From Nocardia sp. NBC_01503 (lineage in GTDB: Bacteria > Actinomycetota > Actinomycetes > Mycobacteriales > Mycobacteriaceae), in the NCBI RefSeq assembly GCF_036327755.1, contig NZ_CP109596.1, forward strand, positions 6,634,001 to 6,698,000: DNA of 64,000 nt, in the 5' to 3' direction. Positions 1-8,210 of this stretch are shown here, piece by piece. Within the stretch, counting starts at the first letter, position 1. Each line of letters starts with the position of its first letter. The position numbers and the translations under genes were made by a program. The notes under the pieces are model-generated. The model did no database searches and was not told the origin of the DNA. It worked only from the letters and a program-made list of their open reading frames with translations.

Positions 1-519
1 GTAGTACGGAACGTTCTCGGGCTTGCTGGACTCCAGGTAGGCCGGAAGGCCCTCGGCATCGCAGCGGTCCAGTCGTGCCGAGAGCAGTGCCTTGCCATAC
101 CCCTTGCCGCGCGTGGCGGGCAGTGTGCCGATGGAGGCCAGGTACCAGTGCGGCGGATCGTGTGGATGTTCGGCCGCCATCTTCTCGGCCATCCGACCGG
201 CGGCAAAGAGGCGGCCGCGGAAGGCGCGAATCAATCCGGACAGGGCGCGCAGGTTGGTGTGCTCGCTCGAATGGCCCGGTGGTGCCCACATGGCAACTCC
301 GACCAGATCGCCGGAGTCGTCCACGGCCACATCGATACCGCCGTGCTCGAAGTAGTTGTGCCGGGCCACGGTCGTGAACATGGTGGCGGCACGTCGAGCC
401 CGTGATGCCGCGTCGGGGAGCAGCCACGTGACGATCGGATCGTCGGCGAAGGCGAGTCCGAGTACCCGCCCCAGCGTCGGGATATCCGAGCGTTGCGCCT
501 GCCGGACGGTGATCTCCAT
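1..519 (-). CDS. GNAT-family N-acetyltransferase (3' end cut by window)
   Basis: The reading frame is open from an ATG at 517-519 to the left edge of the window, giving 173 residues without a stop. It begins MEITVRQAQRSDIPTLGRVL, a typical GNAT N-terminus. Near the cut end it has LASIGTLPATRGKGYGKALL, which is the acetyl-CoA-binding motif A (R/Q-x-x-G-x-G/A). It should transfer an acetyl group from acetyl-CoA to an unknown small molecule or amine. The family is normally about 190-210 residues, so only the last 20-40 are missing. It diverges from the lipoprotein gene at 622. Confidence 0.85.
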   Translation of the reverse strand, partial: MEITVRQAQRSDIPTLGRVLGLAFADDPIVTWLLPDAASRARRAATMFTTVARHNYFEHGGIDVAVDDSGDLVGVAMWAPPGHSSEHTNLRALSGLIRAFRGRLFAAGRMAEKMAAEHPHDPPHWYLASIGTLPATRGKGYGKALLSARLDRCDAEGLPAYLESSKPENVPYY

Positions 520-621
520 TTCTTCACCGTACTGGCGGTGTCCGGTTCGTGCCCGCAAGACCGGGTGCACACCGGCCGACGATGCGAGTAGCGTCGAATA
601 CACGCGAGGGAAGTGGCGGAA

Positions 622-1245
622 ATGGGTTCCAGGACAGCACGATACGCGGGGATGGCGGTCCTTTGCGCACTGCTGGGGGTGACCGGATGCGCGAGCGATT
701 CGAATGGCTCCGGGCAGCCGACCACAACCGCAAGCGCCGCTACTCCGACGCAGGGCGCGGTCCCCGCGACCACCGACGCCCGGACCGGTAACCTGCCCCC
801 GCCGACCTCACTCGCCTCGAATGTGCCCGCGGCATGCGGTAGTGGCCAGGTGGTGGTGGACGCGATCATCATGTCTCCGGGAATGGGCCATCGTGGTGTT
901 CGCCTGAACTTCTCGATCGCACGGGACAGCCAGTCCTGCACCTTGAACGGATATCCCGGCGTGGACACCGGCTCGGGCGGTCCACTTCTGCATGCCGAAC
1001 GCACCCTGCGCGGATATATGGGCGGCCTCCCCTCGGGCGATGACACCCCGCCGACCGTCCTGCTGGACAACACGCACGGTGCGCAGGCGATCGTCGAGGG
1101 GGTGGCCTTCGATTCCGATGGCAATCAGTGTTCCACCTACACCGATCTCCGGGTCACCGCGCCGAACACCACCGACACGGTGACCGTGAGCGCCCGAATC
1201 GACTCCTGCCACCTACAGATTCACCCGGTCACCGCGCTGCAGTAG
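622..1245 (+). CDS. Secreted DUF4232 lipoprotein
   Basis: A 207-residue protein with a short basic N-terminus, a hydrophobic stretch and a lipobox ending V-T-G-C (Cys23 from the ATG at 622). It should therefore be exported and lipid-anchored on the outer face of the membrane. A Thr/Ala/Pro-rich linker follows, then a DUF4232 domain recognised by the spacing of FSIARDSQSC-TLNGYPGV and the late CHLQIHPV. A GTG at 613 is in frame, but GAGGGAA (605-611) is one base from it and ten from the ATG, so the ATG is preferred. Function is unknown. Its 3' end overlaps the convergent MBL gene. Confidence 0.75.
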   Translation: MGSRTARYAGMAVLCALLGVTGCASDSNGSGQPTTTASAATPTQGAVPATTDARTGNLPPPTSLASNVPAACGSGQVVVDAIIMSPGMGHRGVRLNFSIARDSQSCTLNGYPGVDTGSGGPLLHAERTLRGYMGGLPSGDDTPPTVLLDNTHGAQAIVEGVAFDSDGNQCSTYTDLRVTAPNTTDTVTVSARIDSCHLQIHPVTALQ

Positions 1246-2170
1246 CCAGGTTCAACCGCCGGGTCGCATCGTGGTCATGGGTGGGAACAACGGTGGCGAA
1301 ATTGCGCGCCAGGTGTAGTCGATGCAGGGTCTTGAACGCTTCGTCGCGGTTCTCATCGACGAAGTTGCCCGGGAAGGCGGACCGCTGGCGAATCTTCTCC
1401 ACCTGCAGTTCATGCCAGGCCGCATCGCCCGCCAGCAGTACCCAGCCCCGCTCGGTGTGGGCGAGGATGCCGATACTGCCGGGCGTGTGGCCCGCCAGGT
1501 CCACCAGCACAATGCTGCCGTCCCCGAACAGGTCTCGGCTGCGGGTGAAGGTCAGGACGGGCGGGCCGTCGAGTTCGAACTCGACCATCGGGCGGTCGAT
1601 CAGCGAATCACGGACGCCGCCGACGGGTGCGACCGTCCCCGCGCTGATCCATTGATGTTCGGGGCGATGCAGGTGGATGGGCAGGCCGGGCAGGTCCAGC
1701 AATCCGCACACGTGATCCCAGTGCGCATGGGTGGGCAGGGCGAAATCGGGTGCGGGCAGATCGGGCCGCAATCCCAGCGCGGTAATGGTCGCCAGGGTCT
1801 CCGCGGGCGGCCGGACCACCCCGCGCAGGGCGGCGGGCAGTTGGGCAATCGCGCGATGTTCGGCATCGAGGCAGACGCTCGGGTCGACCAGGAAGGTCGC
1901 CTCCGGGTGCTGAACCACGAAGGTGGTCAGCGAATTGACAATGCGACGCGGTTGGAAGGTGCCCTCGACCACCATGGCCGTCGGCACCGAGCGCGGCGCC
2001 TGCTCGAGTGCGGTCACCCGCACGGTGCGGCTCGGATCGGGTAGGCCCGCATCGGTGATCGAGCGCAGAAAACGCTCGTCGACCGGGCGCGGGCGCACCA
2101 TACCAAGCACCAGACCGGTTGCCGCGGCGCAGCATTGGGCCAGGCTCGGGGAACGTACTGGGTTCGACAT
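1229..2170 (-). CDS. Metallo-beta-lactamase fold hydrolase
   Basis: A 313-residue MBL-fold protein. The metal ligands are visible: THAHWDH near residues 147-153 (two His, Asp, His), GHTPGS near 228, GDAAW near 248 (bridging Asp), and a late PTHDHD near 297. This is the set for a dinuclear zinc hydrolase of the lactonase/glyoxalase II type. The substrate cannot be read from the sequence. The ATG at 2170 has GGAGAG eight bases upstream and is preferred to the in-frame GTG at 2179. It is divergent from a MerR gene whose palindrome at 2237-2256 lies between them, so MerR control is likely. Confidence 0.85.
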   Translation of the reverse strand: MSNPVRSPSLAQCCAAATGLVLGMVRPRPVDERFLRSITDAGLPDPSRTVRVTALEQAPRSVPTAMVVEGTFQPRRIVNSLTTFVVQHPEATFLVDPSVCLDAEHRAIAQLPAALRGVVRPPAETLATITALGLRPDLPAPDFALPTHAHWDHVCGLLDLPGLPIHLHRPEHQWISAGTVAPVGGVRDSLIDRPMVEFELDGPPVLTFTRSRDLFGDGSIVLVDLAGHTPGSIGILAHTERGWVLLAGDAAWHELQVEKIRQRSAFPGNFVDENRDEAFKTLHRLHLARNFATVVPTHDHDATRRLNLATAAR

Positions 2171-2236
2171 CGGTTGCACTCTCCGTTCACGGTGCCCGGA
2201 AACCTGGACGGTTGCCGGGAGTGCTGGAAGGCTAAA

Positions 2237-2256
2237 ACTTCACGTCGACATGAAGT
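2237..2256. promoter_or_regulatory. Candidate MerR operator
   Basis: ACTTCA (2237-2242) and TGAAGT (2251-2256) are exact inverted repeats around a central GTCGAC, so 18 of 20 positions are symmetric. The site lies 13 bp before the merR start and 66 bp before the divergent MBL gene, where a MerR regulator would bind. Confidence 0.6.
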
Positions 2257-2269
2257 AAAGAGGCGAATT

Positions 2270-2698
2270 GTGACCACCGCGCAGGATATGCGGATCGGCG
2301 ATGCCGCGGCCGCACTCGGCATCGAGGCGCACGTGCTGCGGCACTGGGAATCGGTGGGCCTGCTCAACCCACCCCGGAGCCCCTCCGGCCATCGCAGCTA
2401 CGACCCCAACACCCTCGACGTAGCGCGCATCATCCGGCTCCTGCAACGAGCGGGCCTGTCGCTGGACCAGATCCGCCAACTCGGCCTCAGCTCCTGCGAT
2501 GACCGGCGGGGTCTGATCAACGACAAGCGCGCCGATATCGAGCGGCAGCTCGAATTGCTCCGAACCACCGATCGCTTCCTCGAGCATCTGACCGAGTGCA
2601 GCCACCCGATCATCGCGGAGTGCCCCGACTGCTCCGAATTCACCAGAGCCGAGCGAGGATTCCGCCACAGCCCACTATCCGGGCGTGCTTCCGGCTAA
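2270..2698 (+). CDS. MerR-family regulator with C-terminal cysteines
   Basis: A 142-residue protein with an N-terminal MerR winged helix (MRIGDAAAALGIEAHVLRHWE, then the wing SPSGHRSYDPNTL). A dimerising coiled coil follows (about residues 80-105). The end holds C110-x7-C118-x2-C121, with a further Cys at 76. Such clusters in MerR proteins bind a metal or sense redox state, but no ligand can be named here. The GTG at 2270 is chosen because AAAGAGG sits six bases upstream and the protein then begins just before the HTH. The likely target is the divergent MBL hydrolase and itself. Confidence 0.85.
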   Translation: MTTAQDMRIGDAAAALGIEAHVLRHWESVGLLNPPRSPSGHRSYDPNTLDVARIIRLLQRAGLSLDQIRQLGLSSCDDRRGLINDKRADIERQLELLRTTDRFLEHLTECSHPIIAECPDCSEFTRAERGFRHSPLSGRASG

Positions 2699-2709
2699 TG
2701 GCGAGCACG

Positions 2710-4023
2710 TCAGAGCAGGGTGACCTGGACCGGTGCCCCGTGCGCGGGGACGTGGGTGATGTTCCGGATTCGTGAGCTCTCGCCGGTGACTCCGGCGGGT
2801 AGCGACAGCCGGTAGCGGGTGAGGATTTCGCGCAGGACCGCGGTGCCCTCCATGAGAGAGAAGCCCGCACCGATGCAGCGGCGCACGCCGCCGCCGAACG
2901 GTAGCCAGGTGTTGGGGCCGACCGATCCGTCCAGGAAGCGCTCCGGGCGGAAGTCGGTGCCGTCCGGGAAGCTGTCGGAGCGGCTGTGCGCCAACAGGAT
3001 CGAGGTAGAGACGACCGTACCGCGCGGGAGCGACTGCCCGCCGATGGTCATATCGCGGGTGAGTCTGCGGCCGGTGGCGGCGATGACGGTGCGGCGGCGC
3101 ATGGATTCCTTGAGCACCGCCTCCAGGTATTTGTCATCGCCGTCGTGGGCCGCGCTGCGGGCGGACTCCTGCACCTGCGGATGCACGGCGAGTTCATGAC
3201 AGGCCCAGGACAGCGCCGAGGCGGTGGTCTCATGCCCGGCGAGCAGTAGCGTGATCAGCTGATCGCGCAGTTCCGCGTCGGAGAGCGGTGTGTCGGAGGG
3301 GTTTTCACCGGAGCCGACCGCGAGCAGCCGGGACAGTACGTCGGCCCGCTGGTCGAGATCGGGGTGCGCGCGACGCTGGGCGATCTCCCTGTACAGCAGC
3401 TCGTTCATGGCATTCTGGTTGTCGCTGAAGCGCTTCCACGGCCCGCGCCGATCCAGCCACGGATACTTCCAGCCGAAGAAGATGATCGGATTGATATTCA
3501 CGATCCGGCGCAGCCGCGGTGCGAGTTCACCGCGCCGGTGTTCATCGGCCATGCCGAACACCACCTGCATGATGACGTCGAGGGTGAGATCGTTCATCCG
3601 GTCCAGGGTGTGCACCGTCGACCCGCTGGCCCAGCGATCGACATGCGTCTTGGCGATGGCCTCGACCAGTGTGCGATAACCCCGCAGTGACGATCCCGAG
3701 AAAGCTGGCATCAGCAATCGTCGTGCCCGTGCGTGCTCGGCCTCATCGGTGAGCAGCAGTGAATGCTCACCCATTATGTGCACCAGCAGCCGATTGCCTT
3801 CGCCCGCATGCAGATCCGCCGGATCCGCGGCGAAGATCTCCCGAATGTGGTCGGGCCGTGAGAACACCACCACGTGCTCCGAGTACGGCGGGATCAGGCG
3901 CAGTGTGAAAACATCGCCGTACCTGCGAGCCGCGTACTGCAACAGCGCTCCCCGCCACTTCGCGTACAGCAGTGTCTGAACAATGCTCGGCAACCGGGGG
4001 CCCGATGGATACGCGGTGCTCAC
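2710..4023 (-). CDS. Cytochrome P450
   Basis: A 437-residue soluble P450. It carries the oxygen-activating I-helix AGHETT (262-267), the K-helix ExxR (E306-R309), a DFRPERF motif near 357-363, and the haem loop FGGGVRRCIG with Cys383 as the thiolate ligand. The N-terminus has no membrane anchor. Its layout is that of the CYP110/CYP135-like group, which oxidise fatty acids or other lipophilic compounds; this is a family-level inference. The GTG start has GAAGGG nine bases upstream. No ferredoxin is adjacent, so redox partners must be elsewhere. The upstream same-strand neighbour is a DUF4913 gene. Confidence 0.9.
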   Translation of the reverse strand: MSTAYPSGPRLPSIVQTLLYAKWRGALLQYAARRYGDVFTLRLIPPYSEHVVVFSRPDHIREIFAADPADLHAGEGNRLLVHIMGEHSLLLTDEAEHARARRLLMPAFSGSSLRGYRTLVEAIAKTHVDRWASGSTVHTLDRMNDLTLDVIMQVVFGMADEHRRGELAPRLRRIVNINPIIFFGWKYPWLDRRGPWKRFSDNQNAMNELLYREIAQRRAHPDLDQRADVLSRLLAVGSGENPSDTPLSDAELRDQLITLLLAGHETTASALSWACHELAVHPQVQESARSAAHDGDDKYLEAVLKESMRRRTVIAATGRRLTRDMTIGGQSLPRGTVVSTSILLAHSRSDSFPDGTDFRPERFLDGSVGPNTWLPFGGGVRRCIGAGFSLMEGTAVLREILTRYRLSLPAGVTGESSRIRNITHVPAHGAPVQVTLL

Positions 4024-4098
4024 AATGCTGATCCCTTCACCCGGGCCGCTCCGTCGCGACCGCCGGAGACGCTCATTACAGCCTAGAACGCTCAGCGC

Positions 4099-4467
4099 CT
4101 AGTCGGCAGAGCCGAAGATGTCCTTCGGCGGAGACTTCAACGGTAGCGGCGTGAGCTGGTTCGAATGCCCGGTCACCGGTGAGCAGAACTTGAATGGGCC
4201 CTCCGGGTCGAATAATTCGCGCATATGCGGGTCGGCGTGATCGAGGAACCACACGCTCAACCCGGTGTGGCTGTCTCTGCGCAGATGCTCCCAGGCGCGC
4301 CAGATGGCATCGAGGCGTGCTATGGCTTCGGCATGCATCCACCAGTCCCGGCACCAGACCCGCGTCCGATTTTCGGTGACATCGCGCCGGTACACCAGGC
4401 TGAGATAGTTCTCCACGAACTCCACCGCTGATACGTAGACATAAGTCTGCGCCCCTCCGTCAGTCAT
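4099..4467 (-). CDS. DUF4913 family protein
   Basis: A 122-residue protein recognised as DUF4913 by WCRDWWMHAEAIARLDAIWRA and the following FLDHADPHMRELFDPEGPF block. These proteins are common, single-domain and uncharacterised in Actinobacteria, often near mobile or accessory genes. The ATG at 4467 gives the usual family start (MTDGG...YVYVSAVEFVENYL). An in-frame start at 4521 would add 18 residues without similarity. It lies 75 bp upstream of the P450 on the same strand and may be co-transcribed with it. Function unknown. Confidence 0.7.
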   Translation of the reverse strand: MTDGGAQTYVYVSAVEFVENYLSLVYRRDVTENRTRVWCRDWWMHAEAIARLDAIWRAWEHLRRDSHTGLSVWFLDHADPHMRELFDPEGPFKFCSPVTGHSNQLTPLPLKSPPKDIFGSAD

Positions 4468-4548
4468 TCCTCTATTGAACAATGAGGGGCGACATCGCGC
4501 ACGAACGTCACTGTGACGCAACCCGGTTCGGTGATCCGGTCGCTGAGA

Positions 4549-5040
4549 TCAGCCTTCGGCCAGCTCGTCGGCGGATTCCTGTCCCGCCGTGCCGGTTCGG
4601 CGCAGGAAGTCGGTGATCACCTCGAGTTCGGCGTCGGAGTAGCGGGCGCAGACATCATCCATGCGGGTGTTCATTCCGGCGAGCACCTCGAACAGCTCGG
4701 AGTTGCGTTCGCGCACCGCGCGGATGGTAACGGCGCGGCGGTCGGTCGATTCCGGATCGCGTTCGCGCACAATCCATCCGGCCTTCTGTAGGCGGTCGAG
4801 GATACCGGTCAGGGTCGCCGGGTGCAGGCCCGCCCGGCGCGCCAGGGCGGTCGGCGCCAGCGGGCCGTGCCGATTGATGAGATCCAGACAGGTCCAGTCG
4901 ACATCCCTGAGCTCGACCCGGCCGCCGAATCTCCGGTTGAGCAGTGCGAGCTGAATGTTCAAGTCGCGCACGGCCTCCTTGACCGCGGCCAGGCGCTGGC
5001 GCCGCTGCCGCGTCGCGGCCCGATCTGCTACTGGAGTCAC
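4549..5040 (-). CDS. MarR-family transcriptional regulator
   Basis: A 163-residue MarR protein. The winged helix spans about residues 55-120: PLAPTALARRAGLHPATLTG is the HTH and RERDPESTDRRAVTIR the wing. Flanking helices form the dimer interface. It should be a ligand-relieved repressor. It follows the F420-type reductase gene on the same strand (about 70 bp gap), and the two are probably one unit divergent from the methyltransferase at 5657. The start is a GTG with only weak SD support. Confidence 0.85.
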   Translation of the reverse strand: MTPVADRAATRQRRQRLAAVKEAVRDLNIQLALLNRRFGGRVELRDVDWTCLDLINRHGPLAPTALARRAGLHPATLTGILDRLQKAGWIVRERDPESTDRRAVTIRAVRERNSELFEVLAGMNTRMDDVCARYSDAELEVITDFLRRTGTAGQESADELAEG

Positions 5041-5108
5041 CGCACCACTCTCGTCGGTTCGTATGGTTTCCGTATCATATCGTGGCGCGACGCGGCTCGG
5101 CCCGCAGC

Positions 5109-5552
5109 TCAGGCCGGTTCGACGCGGAAGACCGCTATCCGATCCGCCGCCGCGGCGATCCCATCCGGTGTGGACGCCTCCGCCAGGCCGGTGGTCACGA
5201 ACCGATCCCCGACGCTCTTCGGACTGGTCCGCACCAATTCGCGCAGCAGTGAACCGCGCTCCTCGACCGGAACCTCGACCAGGCGCGCGGTCGCGGAGGT
5301 GCGCCCGCGAGTCAGCGTGACGGTATCGGCGTCCCTGGCATTGGCCACCCAGGCGGCCTTCGGAAACGCCTGAAAGATGTAGCGGCCGCCGTCGAGTTCG
5401 TTCACCGCGATCGGAAACGTGCGCGGCTGCCCGGTCTTACGGCCCTTGACGGTGAGCAGTTGCATCGGCCCGAAAGCTATTCCGCGGCGCTGCAACCCGA
5501 CGATGACCTTGTTGATGGTGTTGGTCACGCGGCGGTACCTGTCTGCGTTCAT
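5109..5552 (-). CDS. F420H2-dependent (DDN-like) nitroreductase/quinone reductase family protein
   Basis: A 147-residue protein of the deazaflavin-dependent split-barrel family (PF04075). The TVKGRKTGQPRTFPIAV stretch is the family signature that contacts the F420 phosphate, followed by YIFQAFPKAAWVANARD. Members reduce quinones or activated alkenes with F420H2, and mycobacterial Ddn is the best known. The ATG at 5552 has AAGGG nine bases upstream. An open frame reaches to 5777 but runs through the AT-rich promoter region and overlaps the divergent gene. It is probably regulated by the MarR protein encoded just downstream. Confidence 0.8.
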   Translation of the reverse strand: MNADRYRRVTNTINKVIVGLQRRGIAFGPMQLLTVKGRKTGQPRTFPIAVNELDGGRYIFQAFPKAAWVANARDADTVTLTRGRTSATARLVEVPVEERGSLLRELVRTSPKSVGDRFVTTGLAEASTPDGIAAAADRIAVFRVEPA

Positions 5553-5656
5553 GGAACCGAACCCTTCTGAGAAGCTATGAGATACGTACTCTACGAATAG
5601 CATATAGTATGAGTTAGATATGACATGATGGCCAGGCATGAAGGCTGGGAGCGGGC

Positions 5657-6379
5657 ATGAATTCGCAACGGATCGACCCGACGGCGGTCGACTACGAGAA
5701 GCTGTACAGCGGAACCGAGGTCTTTCCCGGAGTCGTCGTGAAGCGACCCCCATGGGATATCGGCAGACCGCAATCATTGCTGGTGGCGTTCGAGCGGTCC
5801 GGTCGCATCACGGGCGAGGTGCTCGATATAGGTTGCGGCCCAGGCGATACCGCGATCCACCTCGCCGCACACGGTTACCGGGTGACCGGCATCGATATCG
5901 CGCCCACCGCCATCGCACAGGCTCGCGAACGTGCCGAGCGGCGCGGGGTGCGAGTGCGGTTCGAGGTCGCCGACGCCGCTGAACTCGACGGGTTCGGCGG
6001 CGGTTTCGACACGGTGGTGAGCAGTGCGCTGCTGCACTGCCTCGATCCGGAGCAGCGCCGGACGCATGTGTCCGCGCTGTCCCGGATTCTCGAACCGGGT
6101 GGCCGGTTGATTCAATTCTGTTTCACCCCGGCCGATCACGCCGAACTGTATGCGCCGTATCCGATCTCCGAGGCGGAGTTGCGTCGTCTCTTCACTCGAC
6201 CGGAGTGGGCGATCACCACCTTGCGGAGCGATCGGCTGGAGGTGGCGGCCCCACCCGAGCAGATGTCGACGCGGTTCGCCCGGTACGACTTTCACCCCGA
6301 GCTCGATGAGCGGGGATCGATGCTGCTGCCCGTGCTGGTGCTCGAGGCGCAGCGGCGGGACACCCGGTCGGCGGACTGA
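5657..6379 (+). CDS. SAM-dependent class I methyltransferase
   Basis: A 240-residue methyltransferase. Motif I VLDIGCGPGDTAIHLA (about residues 55-70) binds S-adenosylmethionine. GIDIAPTAIAQAR gives the acidic residue at the end of strand beta2, and FDTVVSSALLHCL is motif post-II. The acceptor substrate is not evident; a small molecule is likely. GGGAGCGGGC precedes the ATG. The region 5553-5656 between this gene and the divergent F420-type reductase is unusually AT-rich and must hold both promoters. It is convergent with the next gene, with only 1 bp between stops. Confidence 0.85.
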   Translation: MNSQRIDPTAVDYEKLYSGTEVFPGVVVKRPPWDIGRPQSLLVAFERSGRITGEVLDIGCGPGDTAIHLAAHGYRVTGIDIAPTAIAQARERAERRGVRVRFEVADAAELDGFGGGFDTVVSSALLHCLDPEQRRTHVSALSRILEPGGRLIQFCFTPADHAELYAPYPISEAELRRLFTRPEWAITTLRSDRLEVAAPPEQMSTRFARYDFHPELDERGSMLLPVLVLEAQRRDTRSAD

Positions 6380-6380
6380 G

Positions 6381-6887
6381 TCAGCCGCCGAAGATCGCGG
6401 TCGGGTCGCCGTCGAACCAAACATTCTCGATGCGCATGCGATGAATGAGCCAGCGCTCACCGTCACGAACCAGCTCGAGCTGATAGGGGTTCTTCAACAG
6501 CGCCCGGGTCGAGGGGTCCGCTATCAGCAGATGCTGGGCTTCGACCAGGGCGGTCATGCGGGCGGTGTCACCATCGATGGTGATGCGCGGGTTCGTCACC
6601 TGGTGGGTGGTGTTCACCCGATCGGTGAACATCGCCAGGATGGTGGTGACGATGGTGTCGCGCCCGGCCATCACCGGCGGCTCGGCACCCCAGGCCGCGG
6701 CCGCGGGCCGGAAGTCCAGCTCCGCGTCGGCGGTGAAGGCCGAGGCGAACAGGTCCCGGTCCTTGATGTCCTGCCCCAACCCGAATCGGTACAGGGCATC
6801 GGCGATTTCGGCCCGGTCACGCAGTTCGGCGGCGACGGCTCCCGAATCCGTGGCGGGCGCGGCCAGTGCCTGATGGGTGGTGCTCAC
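6381..6887 (-). CDS. SnoaL-like (NTF2-fold) protein
   Basis: A 168-residue protein of the SnoaL-like group. It opens with RAEIADALYRFGLGQDIKDRDLFASAF, followed by the cone-shaped alpha+beta fold (TTHQVTNPRITIDGDTARMTALVEAQH). This subgroup includes dehydratases and ring-hydroxylating dioxygenase small-subunit relatives, so the activity cannot be fixed. GAGGAG lies eight bases before the GTG at 6887, which is preferred to the in-frame ATG at 6902. It is divergent from the epoxide hydrolase. Confidence 0.75.
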   Translation of the reverse strand: MSTTHQALAAPATDSGAVAAELRDRAEIADALYRFGLGQDIKDRDLFASAFTADAELDFRPAAAAWGAEPPVMAGRDTIVTTILAMFTDRVNTTHQVTNPRITIDGDTARMTALVEAQHLLIADPSTRALLKNPYQLELVRDGERWLIHRMRIENVWFDGDPTAIFGG

Positions 6888-7000
6888 TGTCGATCTCCTC
6901 ATTCGTACGGTCGGGCGGTGTCATACTCCTGACCACTCGATCACACCGCATAACATGGGGGAGCGGGCTTTTCACGCCACGCATCGGACAATCGGCGCCT

Positions 7001-7021
7001 CTAGGACAGAAGGTGACCTAG
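7001..7021. promoter_or_regulatory. Imperfect palindrome upstream of the epoxide hydrolase
   Basis: CTAGGACA (7001-7008) and TGACCTAG (7014-7021) are inverted repeats with one mismatch around a 5-bp centre. The pair ends nine bases before the predicted -10 box at 7030, a position suited to a repressor. Confidence 0.4.
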
Positions 7022-7029
7022 TTCCTTCC

Positions 7030-7035
7030 TACCGT
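7030..7035 (+). promoter_or_regulatory. -10 box, leaderless start of the epoxide hydrolase gene
   Basis: TACCGT fits TANNNT and ends six bases before the ATG at 7042, so the transcript should begin at or next to the start codon. No useful SD is present. Confidence 0.5.
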
Positions 7036-7041
7036 AGGGCC

Positions 7042-8178
7042 ATGACCACTTTCGAGTCCTTCCGCATCGATATTCCGGCCGCCGCGATCGACGATCTCAC
7101 TTCCCGCCTCGCGGCCACCCGGTGGCCGGATGAGCTGCCCGGCGTGGAGTGGAGCTACGGCATCCCGACCGGCTATGTCCGCGAACTCGCGGAGTACTGG
7201 CGCACCGAATTCGATTGGCGTGCACGAGAAGCGGCATTGAATCGGTTTCCGCAGTTCGTGACCGAGATCGACGGACAGCGGTTGCACTTCCTGCATGTGC
7301 GGTCGCCGGAGGCGGATGCGCTGCCGCTGGTGCTGGTGCACGGCTGGCCCTTCGAGGATTTCACCGAGGTGATCGGTCCACTCACCGATCCCGTCGCATA
7401 CGGGGGAGTCGCTGACGATGCCTTCCACCTCGTGATTCCGACGCTGCCCGGCTTCGGTTTCTCCGGTCCCACCCGTCGTCCGGGTGAAGCCGCCACCGAG
7501 CGCAGTGCCGAGCTGATCGCGAAACTCATGGCGGCCCTGGGCTATACCCGATATGGCGCGCAGGGCGGTGACGCCGGTTCGTTCATCGCACCGCAGTTGG
7601 GCCGCATCGATACCGATCATCTGGCGGGTATCCATCTGAACGATCCCATCACCATTCCCTCCTGGGGTGATGACGGATCCGCCTACAGCCCAAGTGATCA
7701 GGCGAAGCTGGCGGAGATGCGGGATTGGAGCGGTAAGGAGACCTCCGGCTACGCGGGCATCCACTCGACGCGACCGCAGACCCTCGCGCCCGCGGTCTCG
7801 GATTCCCCGGCGGGCCTGCTGGCCTGGGTGCTCGATGTCGTGAACACCTTCAGCGATCCCGCCAAGCCCACGCCCGACGCCGCCATCGACCGCGACATGC
7901 TGCTGACCAATATCGCCACGCTCTGGTTCACCAACACCATCGGCTCCTCGATGCGCCTGTACAAGGAGTCCGGCCAGTGGGGTGCGGAGGTCACCGACTC
8001 GGGCGTCCCGACGGGGGTGGCGGTCTTCCCCGGGAACAATACGATTCGCGGTATCGCCGAGAAACAGAACACGGTCGTGCGCTGGTCCGAATTCGATCGC
8101 GGCGGCCACTTCGTCGCCATGGAGACCCCGGACCTGCTCACCACGGACCTGCGTGACTTCTTCCGCAAGCTCCGCTGA
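7042..8178 (+). CDS. Epoxide hydrolase (alpha/beta hydrolase with EHN domain)
   Basis: A 378-residue protein of the microsomal-type epoxide hydrolase family. The N-terminal EHN domain is recognised by FRIDIPAAAIDDLTSRLAAT and TEFDWRAREAALNRFPQF. The alpha/beta hydrolase core has the oxyanion HGWP and the nucleophile elbow AQGGDAGSF, in which Asp attacks the epoxide. A late GGHFVAME carries the catalytic His. It converts epoxides to diols in the cytosol; the substrate is unknown. The start at 7042 follows a TACCGT box at leaderless spacing, and extension upstream adds nothing similar to the family. A Mak-cap-like gene follows after 32 bp. Confidence 0.9.
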   Translation: MTTFESFRIDIPAAAIDDLTSRLAATRWPDELPGVEWSYGIPTGYVRELAEYWRTEFDWRAREAALNRFPQFVTEIDGQRLHFLHVRSPEADALPLVLVHGWPFEDFTEVIGPLTDPVAYGGVADDAFHLVIPTLPGFGFSGPTRRPGEAATERSAELIAKLMAALGYTRYGAQGGDAGSFIAPQLGRIDTDHLAGIHLNDPITIPSWGDDGSAYSPSDQAKLAEMRDWSGKETSGYAGIHSTRPQTLAPAVSDSPAGLLAWVLDVVNTFSDPAKPTPDAAIDRDMLLTNIATLWFTNTIGSSMRLYKESGQWGAEVTDSGVPTGVAVFPGNNTIRGIAEKQNTVVRWSEFDRGGHFVAMETPDLLTTDLRDFFRKLR

Positions 8179-8210
8179 CCGGACGCCGACGGCCATGCCA
8201 AGGTGATCTC

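Noticed and set aside
231..1124. Minus-strand open frame spanning the GNAT start and the DUF4232 gene
   Set aside because: It crosses a real gene start and is antisense to a lipoprotein with a clear lipobox.
5553..5656. Palindromes in the AT-rich region between the F420-type reductase and the methyltransferase
   Set aside because: Several short dyads (for example CATA-TAG-TATG) exist but none repeats or exceeds what AT-rich DNA gives; only promoter function is inferred.
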